From: Candidatus Bipolaricaulota bacterium
Lineage (GTDB): Bacteria; Bipolaricaulota; Bipolaricaulia; RBG-16-55-9
Length of the DNA stretch: 10,464 nt
Assembly (NCBI GenBank): GCA_015487455.1
Contig: WFPR01000087.1
Location: forward strand, 1 to 10,464
Direction of reading: 5' to 3'
In this document: in pieces, positions 1 through 9,023 of the stretch
Position numbering within the stretch: position 1 is the stretch's first letter
Layout of the letters: the number at the start of each line of letters is the position of its first letter
Program-made: the position numbers and the translations under genes
The notes under the pieces: model-generated
Databases searched by the model: none
Told to the model about the DNA's origin: nothing
Seen by the model: the letters and a program-made list of their open reading frames with translations, nothing else

Positions 1-780
1 GGCGGGGAGGGCGCGGGCGCGCTGCGCGCCTGCCTCTCGACGGAAGGGCTGAGCGCCGACGAGCTGATCGCGCGCGCCCGCGCCCTCCCCGCCATCTCCG
101 AGCTGGACCTCGTGCCCGACGTGACGTGCCCCCGTGCTGAGAGCTGGGACGAGGCCCTGGAGGCGCGGTGGCACGGCGGCCCCGCGCTCTTCCGGCCCCG
201 CAAGGCGGCGCTGCACGTCGTGGCCTACGACTTCGGGATCAAGCGCCACATCCTGCGGCACCTTCGGGCGCGGGTCGAGCGCGTCACGGTGGTGCCCGCG
301 GACACGCCCGCAAAAAGGGCGCTGGCGCTGGAGCCCGACGGGATCTTCCTCTCGAACGGCCCTGGCGACCCCGCCCGGCTGACTCAGGCGATCCGCGAGG
401 TCGAGAAGCTCTTGGCTGAAGGACTGCCCGTCTTCGGGATCTGCCTGGGCCATCAGCTGCTGGGGCTGGCGCTCGGCGCCAAGGCGTACAAGCTCAAGTT
501 CGGCCACCACGGCCACAACCAGCCCGTCAAGGACTTGAAGACGGGCCGGGTCGAGGTCACCTCCCACAACCACAACTTCGCCCTGCGCGACCTGCCGCCC
601 GAGCTGGAGGTCACCCACATCAACTTGAACGACGACACGATCGAGGGGCTGGCCCACAAGCGCCTCCCCGTCTTCGGCGTGCAGTACCACCCGGAGGCCG
701 CGCCCGGCCCCCACGACTCGACCCACCTCTTCGACCGCTTCGTCGAGCGGATGCTCGCGCGGACGCGAGCCCGAGCTTGA
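1..780 (+). CDS. carA: Carbamoyl-phosphate synthase small subunit, 5'-truncated by the window edge
   Basis: This is the glutaminase subunit of carbamoyl-phosphate synthetase. It hydrolyses glutamine and passes ammonia to CarB, in the cytoplasm. The frame is open from base 1, so the first methionine in frame is not the start. The 259 visible codons cover the end of the N-terminal domain and the whole class I glutamine amidotransferase domain; roughly 120 residues are missing against a usual length near 380. Direct evidence: the LSNGPGDP loop (codons near 349-372), the nucleophile elbow GICLGHQ with its Cys codon at 442-444, the KLKFGHHG segment, and the QYHPEA motif with catalytic His at 688-690 and Glu at 694-696. 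The catalytic triad is therefore intact. The stretch usually read as SQNHGF is SHNHNF here (562-579), an unusual variant beside the glutamine pocket. carB follows 143 bp downstream on the same strand, so co-transcription is likely. Confidence 0.96.
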   Translation, partial: GGEGAGALRACLSTEGLSADELIARARALPAISELDLVPDVTCPRAESWDEALEARWHGGPALFRPRKAALHVVAYDFGIKRHILRHLRARVERVTVVPADTPAKRALALEPDGIFLSNGPGDPARLTQAIREVEKLLAEGLPVFGICLGHQLLGLALGAKAYKLKFGHHGHNQPVKDLKTGRVEVTSHNHNFALRDLPPELEVTHINLNDDTIEGLAHKRLPVFGVQYHPEAAPGPHDSTHLFDRFVERMLARTRARA

Positions 781-850
781 GCCGAACCCCCCGCTTGTCC
801 CACCCGACCGACGGCGGACGAGACGAGGAGGAAGGAGGGCGACGACACGG

Positions 851-910
851 CGCGACGCAACCCGACGCGAGGCGAGACGAGGCGAGGCGAGGCGAGGCGA
901 CGCGACGCGA
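851..910 (+). repeat. Pentanucleotide tandem repeat between carA and carB
   Basis: Twelve consecutive 5-bp units can be read in phase, most fitting the pattern SGCGA: CGCGA, CGCAA, CCCGA, CGCGA, GGCGA, GACGA, four GGCGA in a row (881-900), then CGCGA twice. The tract ends just before the purine-rich ribosome-binding region of carB (911-923). The unit is not a multiple of three, so copy-number changes would alter spacing in the carB leader without preserving any frame. The rest of the 781-923 gap shows no gene and no clear terminator. Confidence 0.85.
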
Positions 911-923
911 AGGGAAAGGGAAG

Positions 924-4194
<3,271 letters not shown>

Positions 4195-4205
<11 letters not shown>

Positions 4206-4425
4206 GCAGCTTGCGAAACGTGGCCTCGTCGATCCCGGCTTGACGCAACAGCTCGTAAAAGAGCCATTTGGGGATGTCGCGACCATGCTTGTGGCTGAGC
4301 GCGACTCGGAGGATCGTCCCGTCCGGGAGGACCTTGCGCCAGATCTCGTGCTTGCCTGAGCGGATCTTCTCGAAGCCTAAACGCCGGAGCACCCGACGGA
4401 ATTCGTCATAGCTGTAGGGTGCCAT
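4195..4425 (-). CDS. hicA: HicA-family toxin (predicted mRNA interferase)
   Basis: This 76-residue basic protein matches the HicA/YcfA layout: a short double-stranded-RNA-binding-like fold with a Gly/Ser-x-His core. The visible core is SGKHEIW with His26 as the likely active-site residue. It is followed by a strand pair (ILRVALSHKHGRDIP) and the typical ending DIPKWLFYELLRQAGIDEATFRKLL. HicA toxins are known to cleave mRNA, and their partner HicB neutralises them. The ATG (4423-4425) lies inside the 3' end of the upstream antitoxin gene, with a 20-bp overlap and no clear Shine-Dalgarno sequence, which suggests translational coupling. The order is antitoxin first, the reverse of the classic hicAB order. 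The 3' end overlaps carB by 11 bp, tail to tail. GC over 4201-4560 is 214 of 360 bases (59%), below the 70-77% counted in sampled carB lines, which hints at acquisition. Activity is inferred only from family membership. Confidence 0.8.
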
Positions 4426-4759
4426 ATCGGACGTCGAGCAGGGCTTTTAAGTCCCAGTCGTCTTCGGCGGCGAGGACGGCCTGCACATAGGGCCAGTGAT
4501 GGGCGCGATTGGGGCTCTTTTGGTAAAGCTCAAGCTCGTTGGCGTATTCCTCGGCATAGAGGCGCATCGCTTCGAGCAGGGCGTCGAGCGCCTCCTGCTC
4601 CGTCGGCTCCTCGACGACGAGGTCAAGCTCGGGACAAAAGGCGCACACCATCCGGTCGTCGGGGTCGTAGGCCAGCAGCACGGTCAAGCGTGGCCCCTTC
4701 AGCGTGAGCGTCGGACGCCTCTCGGCGACCTTGACCGTTCGCGCTTTCTTAGCGGACAT
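4406..4759 (-). CDS. hicB: HicB-like antitoxin
   Basis: This 117-residue protein looks like the HicB/partial RNase H fold group. After a basic N-terminus of about 20 residues comes a strand-rich core (LTVLLAYDPDDRMVCAFCPELDLVVEEP, about residues 25-52). An acidic helix follows (TEQEALDALLEAMRLYAEEY), which is the typical HicB pattern. The C-terminal 45 residues (HHWPYVQAVLAAEDDWDLKALL region) do not read as an obvious ribbon-helix-helix or helix-turn-helix domain, so autorepression by DNA binding is uncertain. The start ATG is 17 bp after the aspS stop, with only a weak GAGAAG upstream, and the gene overlaps hicA by 20 bp. Adjacency to a HicA-family protein is the main support for the antitoxin role. 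The fold alone would allow only 'HicB-like domain protein'. Confidence 0.68.
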   Translation of the reverse strand: MSAKKARTVKVAERRPTLTLKGPRLTVLLAYDPDDRMVCAFCPELDLVVEEPTEQEALDALLEAMRLYAEEYANELELYQKSPNRAHHWPYVQAVLAAEDDWDLKALLDVRYGTLQL

Positions 4760-4776
4760 GTTCGAGGCTTCTCAGC

Positions 4777-6087
4777 TCAAGGGACCAGCCGGTGGCGGTC
4801 CCGCGGGAAGAAGCTCGCCTGCCGCACGTTCGGGAGTCCCAGCAGCTGGGCCGTCAGCCGCTCGGCCCCGATCGCCAAGCCCCCGTGCGGCGGCATCCCG
4901 TACTTGAAGATCTCCAGATAGAACTCGAAGTCCTTCGGGTCGAGCCCCCGCGAGCGGATGCTCTCGACGAGCATGTGGTAGTCGTGGATGCGCTGGCCCC
5001 CCGTGGTGATCTCGAGCCCCCGGAAGAGCAGGTCGAAGCTGTTGGTGAGCGTCGGGTCCTCCTCGTTGGGCATCGCGTACATGGGGCGCTTCGCCCGCGG
5101 GTAGTGCGTGACGAACACGAACTCTGAGCCCCAGCGCGCCTTCGCGTACTCGCAGAGGAGCTTCTCGCCCTCGGGGTCGAGGTCGCCCTCGCAGCGCTTG
5201 TCATAGCGCTCCTTCAAGATCTGGACGGCCTCGTCCAGCCGAAGGTGCGGGATCGACTTGGGGACTTCGGGCACCTCGGCCTTGTAGATCTCGAGCTCCC
5301 TGGGGCAGGCTCGGGCGACGTGCTCCATCATGAAGCGCAGCAGCTCCGTCTCGAGCTGGGTGATCTCGTAGAAGCTGTCGATGAAGCCCATCTCGTAGTC
5401 GAGGCTGATGTACTCGTTGAGGTGGCGGGTGGTGTTGTGCTCCTCGGCCCGGTAGACGGGGCCGACCTCGAAGACCCGCTCGTAGCCCGCCCCGACGAGC
5501 ATCTGCTTGTAGAACTGGGGGCTCTGGGCCAAGTACGCCGTCCGCTCGAAGTACTGGACGGGGAAGAGGGCCGTGCCGCCCTCCGTCCCGGCGGCGACGA
5601 TCTTGGGCGTCTGGACCTCCAGGAAGCCCTGCTGCCTTAAAAACTCGCGGAAGGCCCAGATCAGCTCCGCCCGGACCTTGAACACGGAGCCGATCTCGGG
5701 GTGGCGCAGGCTGAGCGCCCGGTGGTCCAGGATGGTCTCCAGGCGCATCCCGATGACGTCGAGGGAGCGGTTGATCTGGAGGGGCGGCGGCTCGACGGGC
5801 TTCGCTAAAATGCGGACCTCCTCGACGTCGACCTCGACGCCGTCGGGCGCCCGCGGGTCCTCGACGACGGCCCCGATCAGCTCGACGGCCGTCTCCTCGT
5901 CGAGCCCCTTGGCCAGCTCCTTCTGCCCCTTGATCTTGCACTGGACGGTGCCCGTCCGGTCGCGCAGCACGACGAAGACGAGCTTCCCCAGCTCGCGGAC
6001 GGTGTGGACCCAGCCCTTGAGCCGCACCCGCTCCCCCACCCGGCGCTTGGCGTCCTCGGCCCAGGTGCGCGCGATCTCCATGGCCAT
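4777..6087 (-). CDS. aspS: Aspartyl-tRNA synthetase, archaeal-type, probably non-discriminating (Asp/Asn)
   Basis: This class IIb synthetase charges tRNA with aspartate. At 436 residues it is far shorter than the usual bacterial AspRS of about 580 and lacks the bacterial GAD insertion, matching the archaeal/eukaryotic-like type. It has an N-terminal OB-fold anticodon-binding domain (about 1-105, GWVHTVRELGKLVFVVLRD) and a catalytic domain with the flipping loop TEGGTALFP (168-176) and AQSPQFYKQ (187-195). Motif 2 is FEVGPVYRAEEHNT with Arg213 and Glu215. Motif 3 is GAERL with Arg410, followed by FFPRDRHRLVP. His28 in GWVH sits where discriminating archaeal enzymes carry Trp and non-discriminating ones carry His, so it probably also makes Asp-tRNAAsn for later amidation. 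ATG 6085-6087 has AAGGG 6-10 bases upstream; an in-frame ATG two codons later is an alternative. It heads an apparent operon with hicB and hicA. Confidence 0.95.
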   Translation of the reverse strand: MAMEIARTWAEDAKRRVGERVRLKGWVHTVRELGKLVFVVLRDRTGTVQCKIKGQKELAKGLDEETAVELIGAVVEDPRAPDGVEVDVEEVRILAKPVEPPPLQINRSLDVIGMRLETILDHRALSLRHPEIGSVFKVRAELIWAFREFLRQQGFLEVQTPKIVAAGTEGGTALFPVQYFERTAYLAQSPQFYKQMLVGAGYERVFEVGPVYRAEEHNTTRHLNEYISLDYEMGFIDSFYEITQLETELLRFMMEHVARACPRELEIYKAEVPEVPKSIPHLRLDEAVQILKERYDKRCEGDLDPEGEKLLCEYAKARWGSEFVFVTHYPRAKRPMYAMPNEEDPTLTNSFDLLFRGLEITTGGQRIHDYHMLVESIRSRGLDPKDFEFYLEIFKYGMPPHGGLAIGAERLTAQLLGLPNVRQASFFPRDRHRLVP

Positions 6088-6098
6088 GACGGTCCCTT

Positions 6099-6127
6099 AG
6101 CATAGCGCAGCCCCCCCTTGCGGGCAA
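6099..6127 (-). promoter_or_regulatory. Sigma-70-type promoter for aspS (leftward)
   Basis: On the minus strand TTGCCC (6122-6127) and TATGCT (6099-6104) are separated by exactly 17 bp. The start codon is only 11 bp past the -10 box, so the transcript would have a very short leader or be nearly leaderless, and the AAGGG at 6094-6098 may lie partly upstream of the first base. Transcription would cover aspS, hicB and hicA. The -35 overlaps that of the fabI promoter. Confidence 0.62.
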
Positions 6128-6146
6128 GCGCCCGAGGGCGTACAGT
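6118..6146 (+). promoter_or_regulatory. Sigma-70-type promoter for fabI (rightward)
   Basis: TTGCGG (6118-6123) and TACAGT (6141-6146) are separated by 17 bp. The expected start near 6153 gives a leader of about 54 bases containing the 14-bp tandem repeat and a strong Shine-Dalgarno. The -35 shares bases with the opposite aspS -35. Within the spacer is an inverted repeat, CGGGC (6121-6125) and GCCCG (6130-6134), which could bind a regulator or be incidental. Confidence 0.6.
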
Positions 6147-6164
6147 CAGGTCGTTCAACCAGCC

Positions 6165-6192
6165 GTGGATCGACGCCAGTGGATCGACGCCA
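6165..6192 (+). repeat. Perfect 14-bp tandem duplication in the fabI leader
   Basis: GTGGATCGACGCCA occurs twice, back to back, at 6165-6178 and 6179-6192. The second copy ends at the first base of the AAAGGAGG ribosome-binding site. Both copies fall in the predicted untranslated leader. They may be a recent replication-slippage product or a tandem operator. Confidence 0.95.
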
Positions 6193-6199
6193 AAGGAGG
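6192..6199 (+). promoter_or_regulatory. Shine-Dalgarno site that fixes the fabI start
   Basis: AAAGGAGG lies seven bases before ATG 6207. It is the strongest ribosome-binding site in the window and excludes the upstream in-frame GTG at 6165 as the start. Confidence 0.9.
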
Positions 6200-6206
6200 C
6201 GACAAC

Positions 6207-6998
6207 ATGGCCTACGCGATCGACCTTGCGGGCAAGACGGCGCTGGTCACGGGCGTGGCGAACAAGCGCAGCCTGGCCTGGGCCGTCGCGAAGCTGCTCC
6301 ATCGGGCGGGGGCGCGGCTCGCGTTCACCTCCCGACGCCTCGCGGAGGACGAGAAGGCCAAAGCGAAGCTGGAGGCGCTCGTGAAGGAGGTGGACGGGCT
6401 GCTCCTCCCCTGCGACGTCCGCGACGAGAAGCAGATCGCCCGCGTCTTCCAAGCGCTCGACGGCGAGTTCGGGAGGCTGGACATGCTGGTGCACAGCGTC
6501 GCGTACGCGCCCCCGGAGGCGCTGCGGGGCCGCTTCGTGGACACGAGCAAGGAGGCGTTTCAGACGGCGTTGGAGGTGAGCGCCTACTCGCTGATCGCGC
6601 TGGCGCGGGGGGCGCTGCCCCTGATGGAGCGGGCCGGGGGCGGGAGCCTCATCGCGATGAGCTACTTGGCCGCGGAGCGGGCGGTCCCCACCTACAACGT
6701 GATGGGGACGGCCAAGGCCGCCCTGGAGCAGATCGTCCGGCAGCTCGCTTTCGAGCTGGGCCCCCAGAACGTCCGGGTGAACGCCGTCTCGGCGGGGCCG
6801 GTCCCGACGCTGGCGGCCCGCGGGGTCCCCGGCTTCACCCACATTTTAGAGGTCTACGAGAAGCGCGCCCCGCTGCGGCGGACGGTCACCCACGAGGAGG
6901 TCGCCCGGGCTGCGCTGTTCCTGCTGAGCGACCTGGCGAGCGGGATCACCGGCGAGGTGCTCTACGTCGACGGCGGCTTCCACGTCACGGCCTTTTAG
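6207..6998 (+). CDS. fabI: Enoyl-[acyl-carrier-protein] reductase (NADH), FabI type
   Basis: FabI carries out the last reduction of each fatty acid elongation round, turning trans-2-enoyl-ACP into acyl-ACP with NAD(P)H. The 263-residue protein is a short-chain dehydrogenase/reductase with the FabI-specific nucleotide loop GVANKRSLAW (16-25), then HSVAYAPPEALRGRF and MSYLAAERAVPTYNVMGTAKAA. The catalytic set is complete: Tyr153, Tyr163 and Lys170, with the Tyr-x6-Lys spacing of FabI. The ending SAGPVPTLAARGVPGF and LASGITGEVLYVDGGFH is also typical. Length is normal. It has its own promoter and leader, divergent from aspS, and is followed after 14 bp by a Nudix gene on the same strand, probably co-transcribed. 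The family is known as the target of triclosan-like inhibitors; nothing visible argues for or against sensitivity. Confidence 0.97.
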   Translation: MAYAIDLAGKTALVTGVANKRSLAWAVAKLLHRAGARLAFTSRRLAEDEKAKAKLEALVKEVDGLLLPCDVRDEKQIARVFQALDGEFGRLDMLVHSVAYAPPEALRGRFVDTSKEAFQTALEVSAYSLIALARGALPLMERAGGGSLIAMSYLAAERAVPTYNVMGTAKAALEQIVRQLAFELGPQNVRVNAVSAGPVPTLAARGVPGFTHILEVYEKRAPLRRTVTHEEVARAALFLLSDLASGITGEVLYVDGGFHVTAF

Positions 6999-7008
6999 CT
7001 TAGCTTAG
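6996..7008 (+). repeat. TAGCT repeat giving stops in all three frames
   Basis: TAGCT-TAGCT-TAG places TAG triplets at 6996, 7001 and 7006, one in each forward frame. The first is the fabI stop. The repeat fills most of the 14-bp gap before the Nudix ATG at 7013, and no Shine-Dalgarno is visible there. Confidence 0.9.
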
Positions 7009-7012
7009 CCCG

Positions 7013-7486
7013 ATGCCCAAGATCGTCGCCCCGCTGGTGAGCGTCTACGGCTTCCGGCTGACGGCGAGGGGGCCGGAGTACCTGCTGCTGCGCCGCCGCG
7101 CCGGGCTCGACCACCTGGGCGGGACGTGGCAGGCGATCCACGGCGGGATCGAGCCCGGCGAGACGGCCGTCCAGGCCGCCCGGCGCGAGGCCCGCGAGGA
7201 GACCGGGCTGGAGCCCGTGAGCCTCTGGGCGCTCGACTACGTCGAGGTGCACTACCAGCCTCATCAGGACGCCCTTCGCGTGGTCCCCTGCTTCGCGGCT
7301 CAGTTCCCCGCGGACGCGCAGCTCCGGCTCGGCCCCGAACACGAGGCGTACGCCTGGCTGGCGCTCGAGGGGGCGCTGCGGCGCGTGCTCTGGCGCGGCC
7401 AGCGCGAGGCCCTCCGGACGCTGCATCGCACGATTGCCCGGCCCCTCCTCGAAGGGCGCGAGCCGAACCCGCTCTTGAAGCTTTAA
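7013..7486 (+). CDS. Nudix hydrolase, NudB-like (possible dihydroneopterin triphosphate or nucleotide pyrophosphohydrolase)
   Basis: This 157-residue protein has a perfect Nudix box (G-x5-E-x7-REUxEExGU) at residues 44-66: Gly44, Glu50, then REAREETGL from 58 to 66. The acidic cluster Glu59/Glu62/Glu63 would bind the divalent metal. The lead-in WQAIHGGIEPGET and the later pattern HEAYAWLALEGALRRVLWRGQREAL resemble NudB, the dihydroneopterin triphosphate pyrophosphatase of folate synthesis, more than MutT or ADP-ribose hydrolases. Substrate cannot be fixed from sequence. The start is ATG 7013, 14 bp after fabI, without a recognisable ribosome-binding site, so translation may depend on ribosomes finishing fabI. 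The 3' end lies 10 bp from the convergent fumC stop; no terminator hairpin with a T-run is visible between them. Confidence 0.88.
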   Translation: MPKIVAPLVSVYGFRLTARGPEYLLLRRRAGLDHLGGTWQAIHGGIEPGETAVQAARREAREETGLEPVSLWALDYVEVHYQPHQDALRVVPCFAAQFPADAQLRLGPEHEAYAWLALEGALRRVLWRGQREALRTLHRTIARPLLEGREPNPLLKL

Positions 7487-7496
7487 AACCGAGCGC

Positions 7497-8897
7497 TCAG
7501 CCCACGTACCCCGGCTCCGTGAGCTTCCTGACGTCCAAAATCTCGTCGAGCTTCGCCTCGGGGAGCAGCCCCAGCTCCCGCACGACTTCCTTCACCGTCT
7601 TGCCCTCGGCCAGGGCCTTCTTCACGACCTCGGCGGCCCGGTCGTACCCGATGTGGGGCGCGAGCGCCGTGGCCAGGATGGGGTTCTGCTGCGCGATCCG
7701 CTCCATCCGCTCGCGGTTCGCGACCAGCCCCTCGACGCCCTTCTCGGCGAGGACGCGGGCCGCGTTGGCCAGCGTCTCGATGGTGAACAGCAGGTTGTGC
7801 GCGATCACGGGCAGCGCGACGTTCAGCTCGAAGTTCCCCGAGGCGGCGGCCGCCGCGACGGTCGCGTCGGCGCCCATCGCCTGCATCGCGACCATCATCA
7901 CGGCCTCGGGGATCACGGGGTTGACCTTGCCGGGCATGATCGAGGAGCCGGGCTGGAGCGCGGGCAGCCGGACCTCGGCCAGGCCCGCCAGCGGCCCGGA
8001 GTTCATCCACCTCAGATCGTTCGCGATCTTGTAGAGGGCCACGGCCAGCGCCTTGAGCGCGCCGCTCAGCTCCGCGGCCGTCTCCATGGCCGCCTGGGCC
8101 GCGAAGTGGTTCCGCGTCTCGCGGAAGGGCAGCCCCGTCTCCTTCGCCAGCTCTTCGGCCACCCGTCTCCCGAACTCGGGGTGGGTGTTGATCCCCGTGC
8201 CCACGGCCGTGCCCCCGATCGCCAGCTCGTACAGCCGGGGCCGGACGGCCTCGAGGCGCTCCCGGCTCAGCGCGATCTGGTGCGCGTAGCCCGAGAACTC
8301 CTGCCCCAGGCGCACGGGCATCGCGTCCATCAGGTGCGTCCGGCCCGTCTTCACGATATCGTCGAACTCCTGGGCCTTGCGCGCCAGCGCCCCCTGAAGC
8401 GTTTGAAGGGCGGGGAAGAGCGCCTCGTGCAGCCGCAGGGCGCTCGCGACGTGGATGCACGTCGGGATGACGTCGTTGGACGACTGCCCCTTGTTGACGT
8501 GGTCGTTCGGGTGGACCAGCGATTTGTCCCCGCGCCGACCGCCCAGCAGCTCACAAGCTCGATTCGCGATCACCTCGTTGGCGTTCATGTTCGTGGAGGT
8601 CCCCGAGCCCGTCTGGAAGACGTCGAGCGGGAAGTGCTCGTCGAGCCGGCCGTCGGCGACCTCGCGGGCGGCCCGCTCGATCGCCCGGGCGATCTTCTCG
8701 TCTAGAAGCCCCAGCTCGCGGTTCACGCGGGCGGCGCAGAGCTTGACCAGCCCCAGGGCGCGAACGAACGCCCGCGGGAACCGCACCCCGCTGATGGGGA
8801 AGTTCTCGAGGGCCCGCTGGGTCTGCGCCCCCCAGTACGCGTCCCGGGGGACGCGCACCTCGCCCAGCGAGTCGCGCTCCACGCGATAGTCCGCCAT
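7497..8897 (-). CDS. fumC: Class II fumarate hydratase
   Basis: FumC interconverts fumarate and L-malate in the TCA cycle and is the oxygen-stable, iron-independent class. The 466 residues match the family length and carry its blocks in order: FPLDVFQTGSGTSTNMNANEV, HPNDHVNKGQSSND, TGRTHLMDAMPVRLGQEFSGYAHQI (with the catalytic-site His), GGTAVGTGINTHPEF, and the signature GSSIMPGKVNP with the flexible-loop serines at 318-319. PGK rather than PAK in the signature and the overall blocks favour fumarase over aspartase. The stretch NPVIPEAV after the signature resembles actinobacterial FumC more than the enterobacterial NPTQ form. ATG 8895-8897 is preceded by AAAGGGGGGAG at a suitable distance. 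It stands alone on its strand with its own promoter at 8963-8992; the leader is about 58 bases and holds two TCGAGCG copies (8921-8927 and 8936-8942). Confidence 0.96.
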   Translation of the reverse strand: MADYRVERDSLGEVRVPRDAYWGAQTQRALENFPISGVRFPRAFVRALGLVKLCAARVNRELGLLDEKIARAIERAAREVADGRLDEHFPLDVFQTGSGTSTNMNANEVIANRACELLGGRRGDKSLVHPNDHVNKGQSSNDVIPTCIHVASALRLHEALFPALQTLQGALARKAQEFDDIVKTGRTHLMDAMPVRLGQEFSGYAHQIALSRERLEAVRPRLYELAIGGTAVGTGINTHPEFGRRVAEELAKETGLPFRETRNHFAAQAAMETAAELSGALKALAVALYKIANDLRWMNSGPLAGLAEVRLPALQPGSSIMPGKVNPVIPEAVMMVAMQAMGADATVAAAAASGNFELNVALPVIAHNLLFTIETLANAARVLAEKGVEGLVANRERMERIAQQNPILATALAPHIGYDRAAEVVKKALAEGKTVKEVVRELGLLPEAKLDEILDVRKLTEPGYVG

Positions 8898-8962
8898 GAA
8901 AGGCTCCCCCCTTTCGCGTCTCGAGCGTCGTGCAGTCGAGCGATGAGGCGCGATCCGGGGCC

Positions 8963-8992
8963 ACTATAGCGCCTTCTCGACGGGAAGGTCAA
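8963..8992 (-). promoter_or_regulatory. Sigma-70-type promoter for fumC (leftward)
   Basis: On the minus strand TTGACC (8987-8992) and TATAGT (8963-8968) are separated by 18 bp, close to consensus. The start is expected near 8956. The -35 box directly abuts the T-run of the terminator at 8991-9023, sharing two T residues with it. Confidence 0.75.
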
Positions 8993-9023
8993 AACAAGAA
9001 GGGAGGCTGAGCCTCCCTTCTTG
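8991..9023 (-). terminator. Strong intrinsic terminator for leftward transcription
   Basis: A perfect inverted repeat pairs 8995-9007 (CAAGAAGGGAGGC) with 9011-9023 (GCCTCCCTTCTTG) around a 3-base loop. On the minus strand the stem is followed at once by TTTT (8991-8994), the classic order of stem then U-run. On the plus strand the stem is followed by CCCGGG, so plus-strand termination is less likely. No protein-coding gene lies just upstream on the minus strand, so its transcript is unexplained. Confidence 0.8.

Noticed and set aside
777..923. Upstream TTG start extending CarB by 49 residues and overlapping the carA stop
   Set aside because: The extension encodes only the repeat tract, matches no CarB N-terminus I know, and ATG 924 has the better context.
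6165..6206. GTG start extending FabI by 14 residues
   Set aside because: The extension is encoded by the tandem repeat, has no ribosome-binding site, and would run through the strong AAAGGAGG site.
7491..7498. GAGCGCTC palindrome between the Nudix and fumC stops as a shared terminator
   Set aside because: It is only an 8-bp self-palindrome without a loop or T-run, too weak to support a terminator.
7653..8705. 350-codon plus-strand open frame opposite fumC
   Set aside because: Its sequence is biased antisense, with no promoter or ribosome-binding site, lying over intact fumC.
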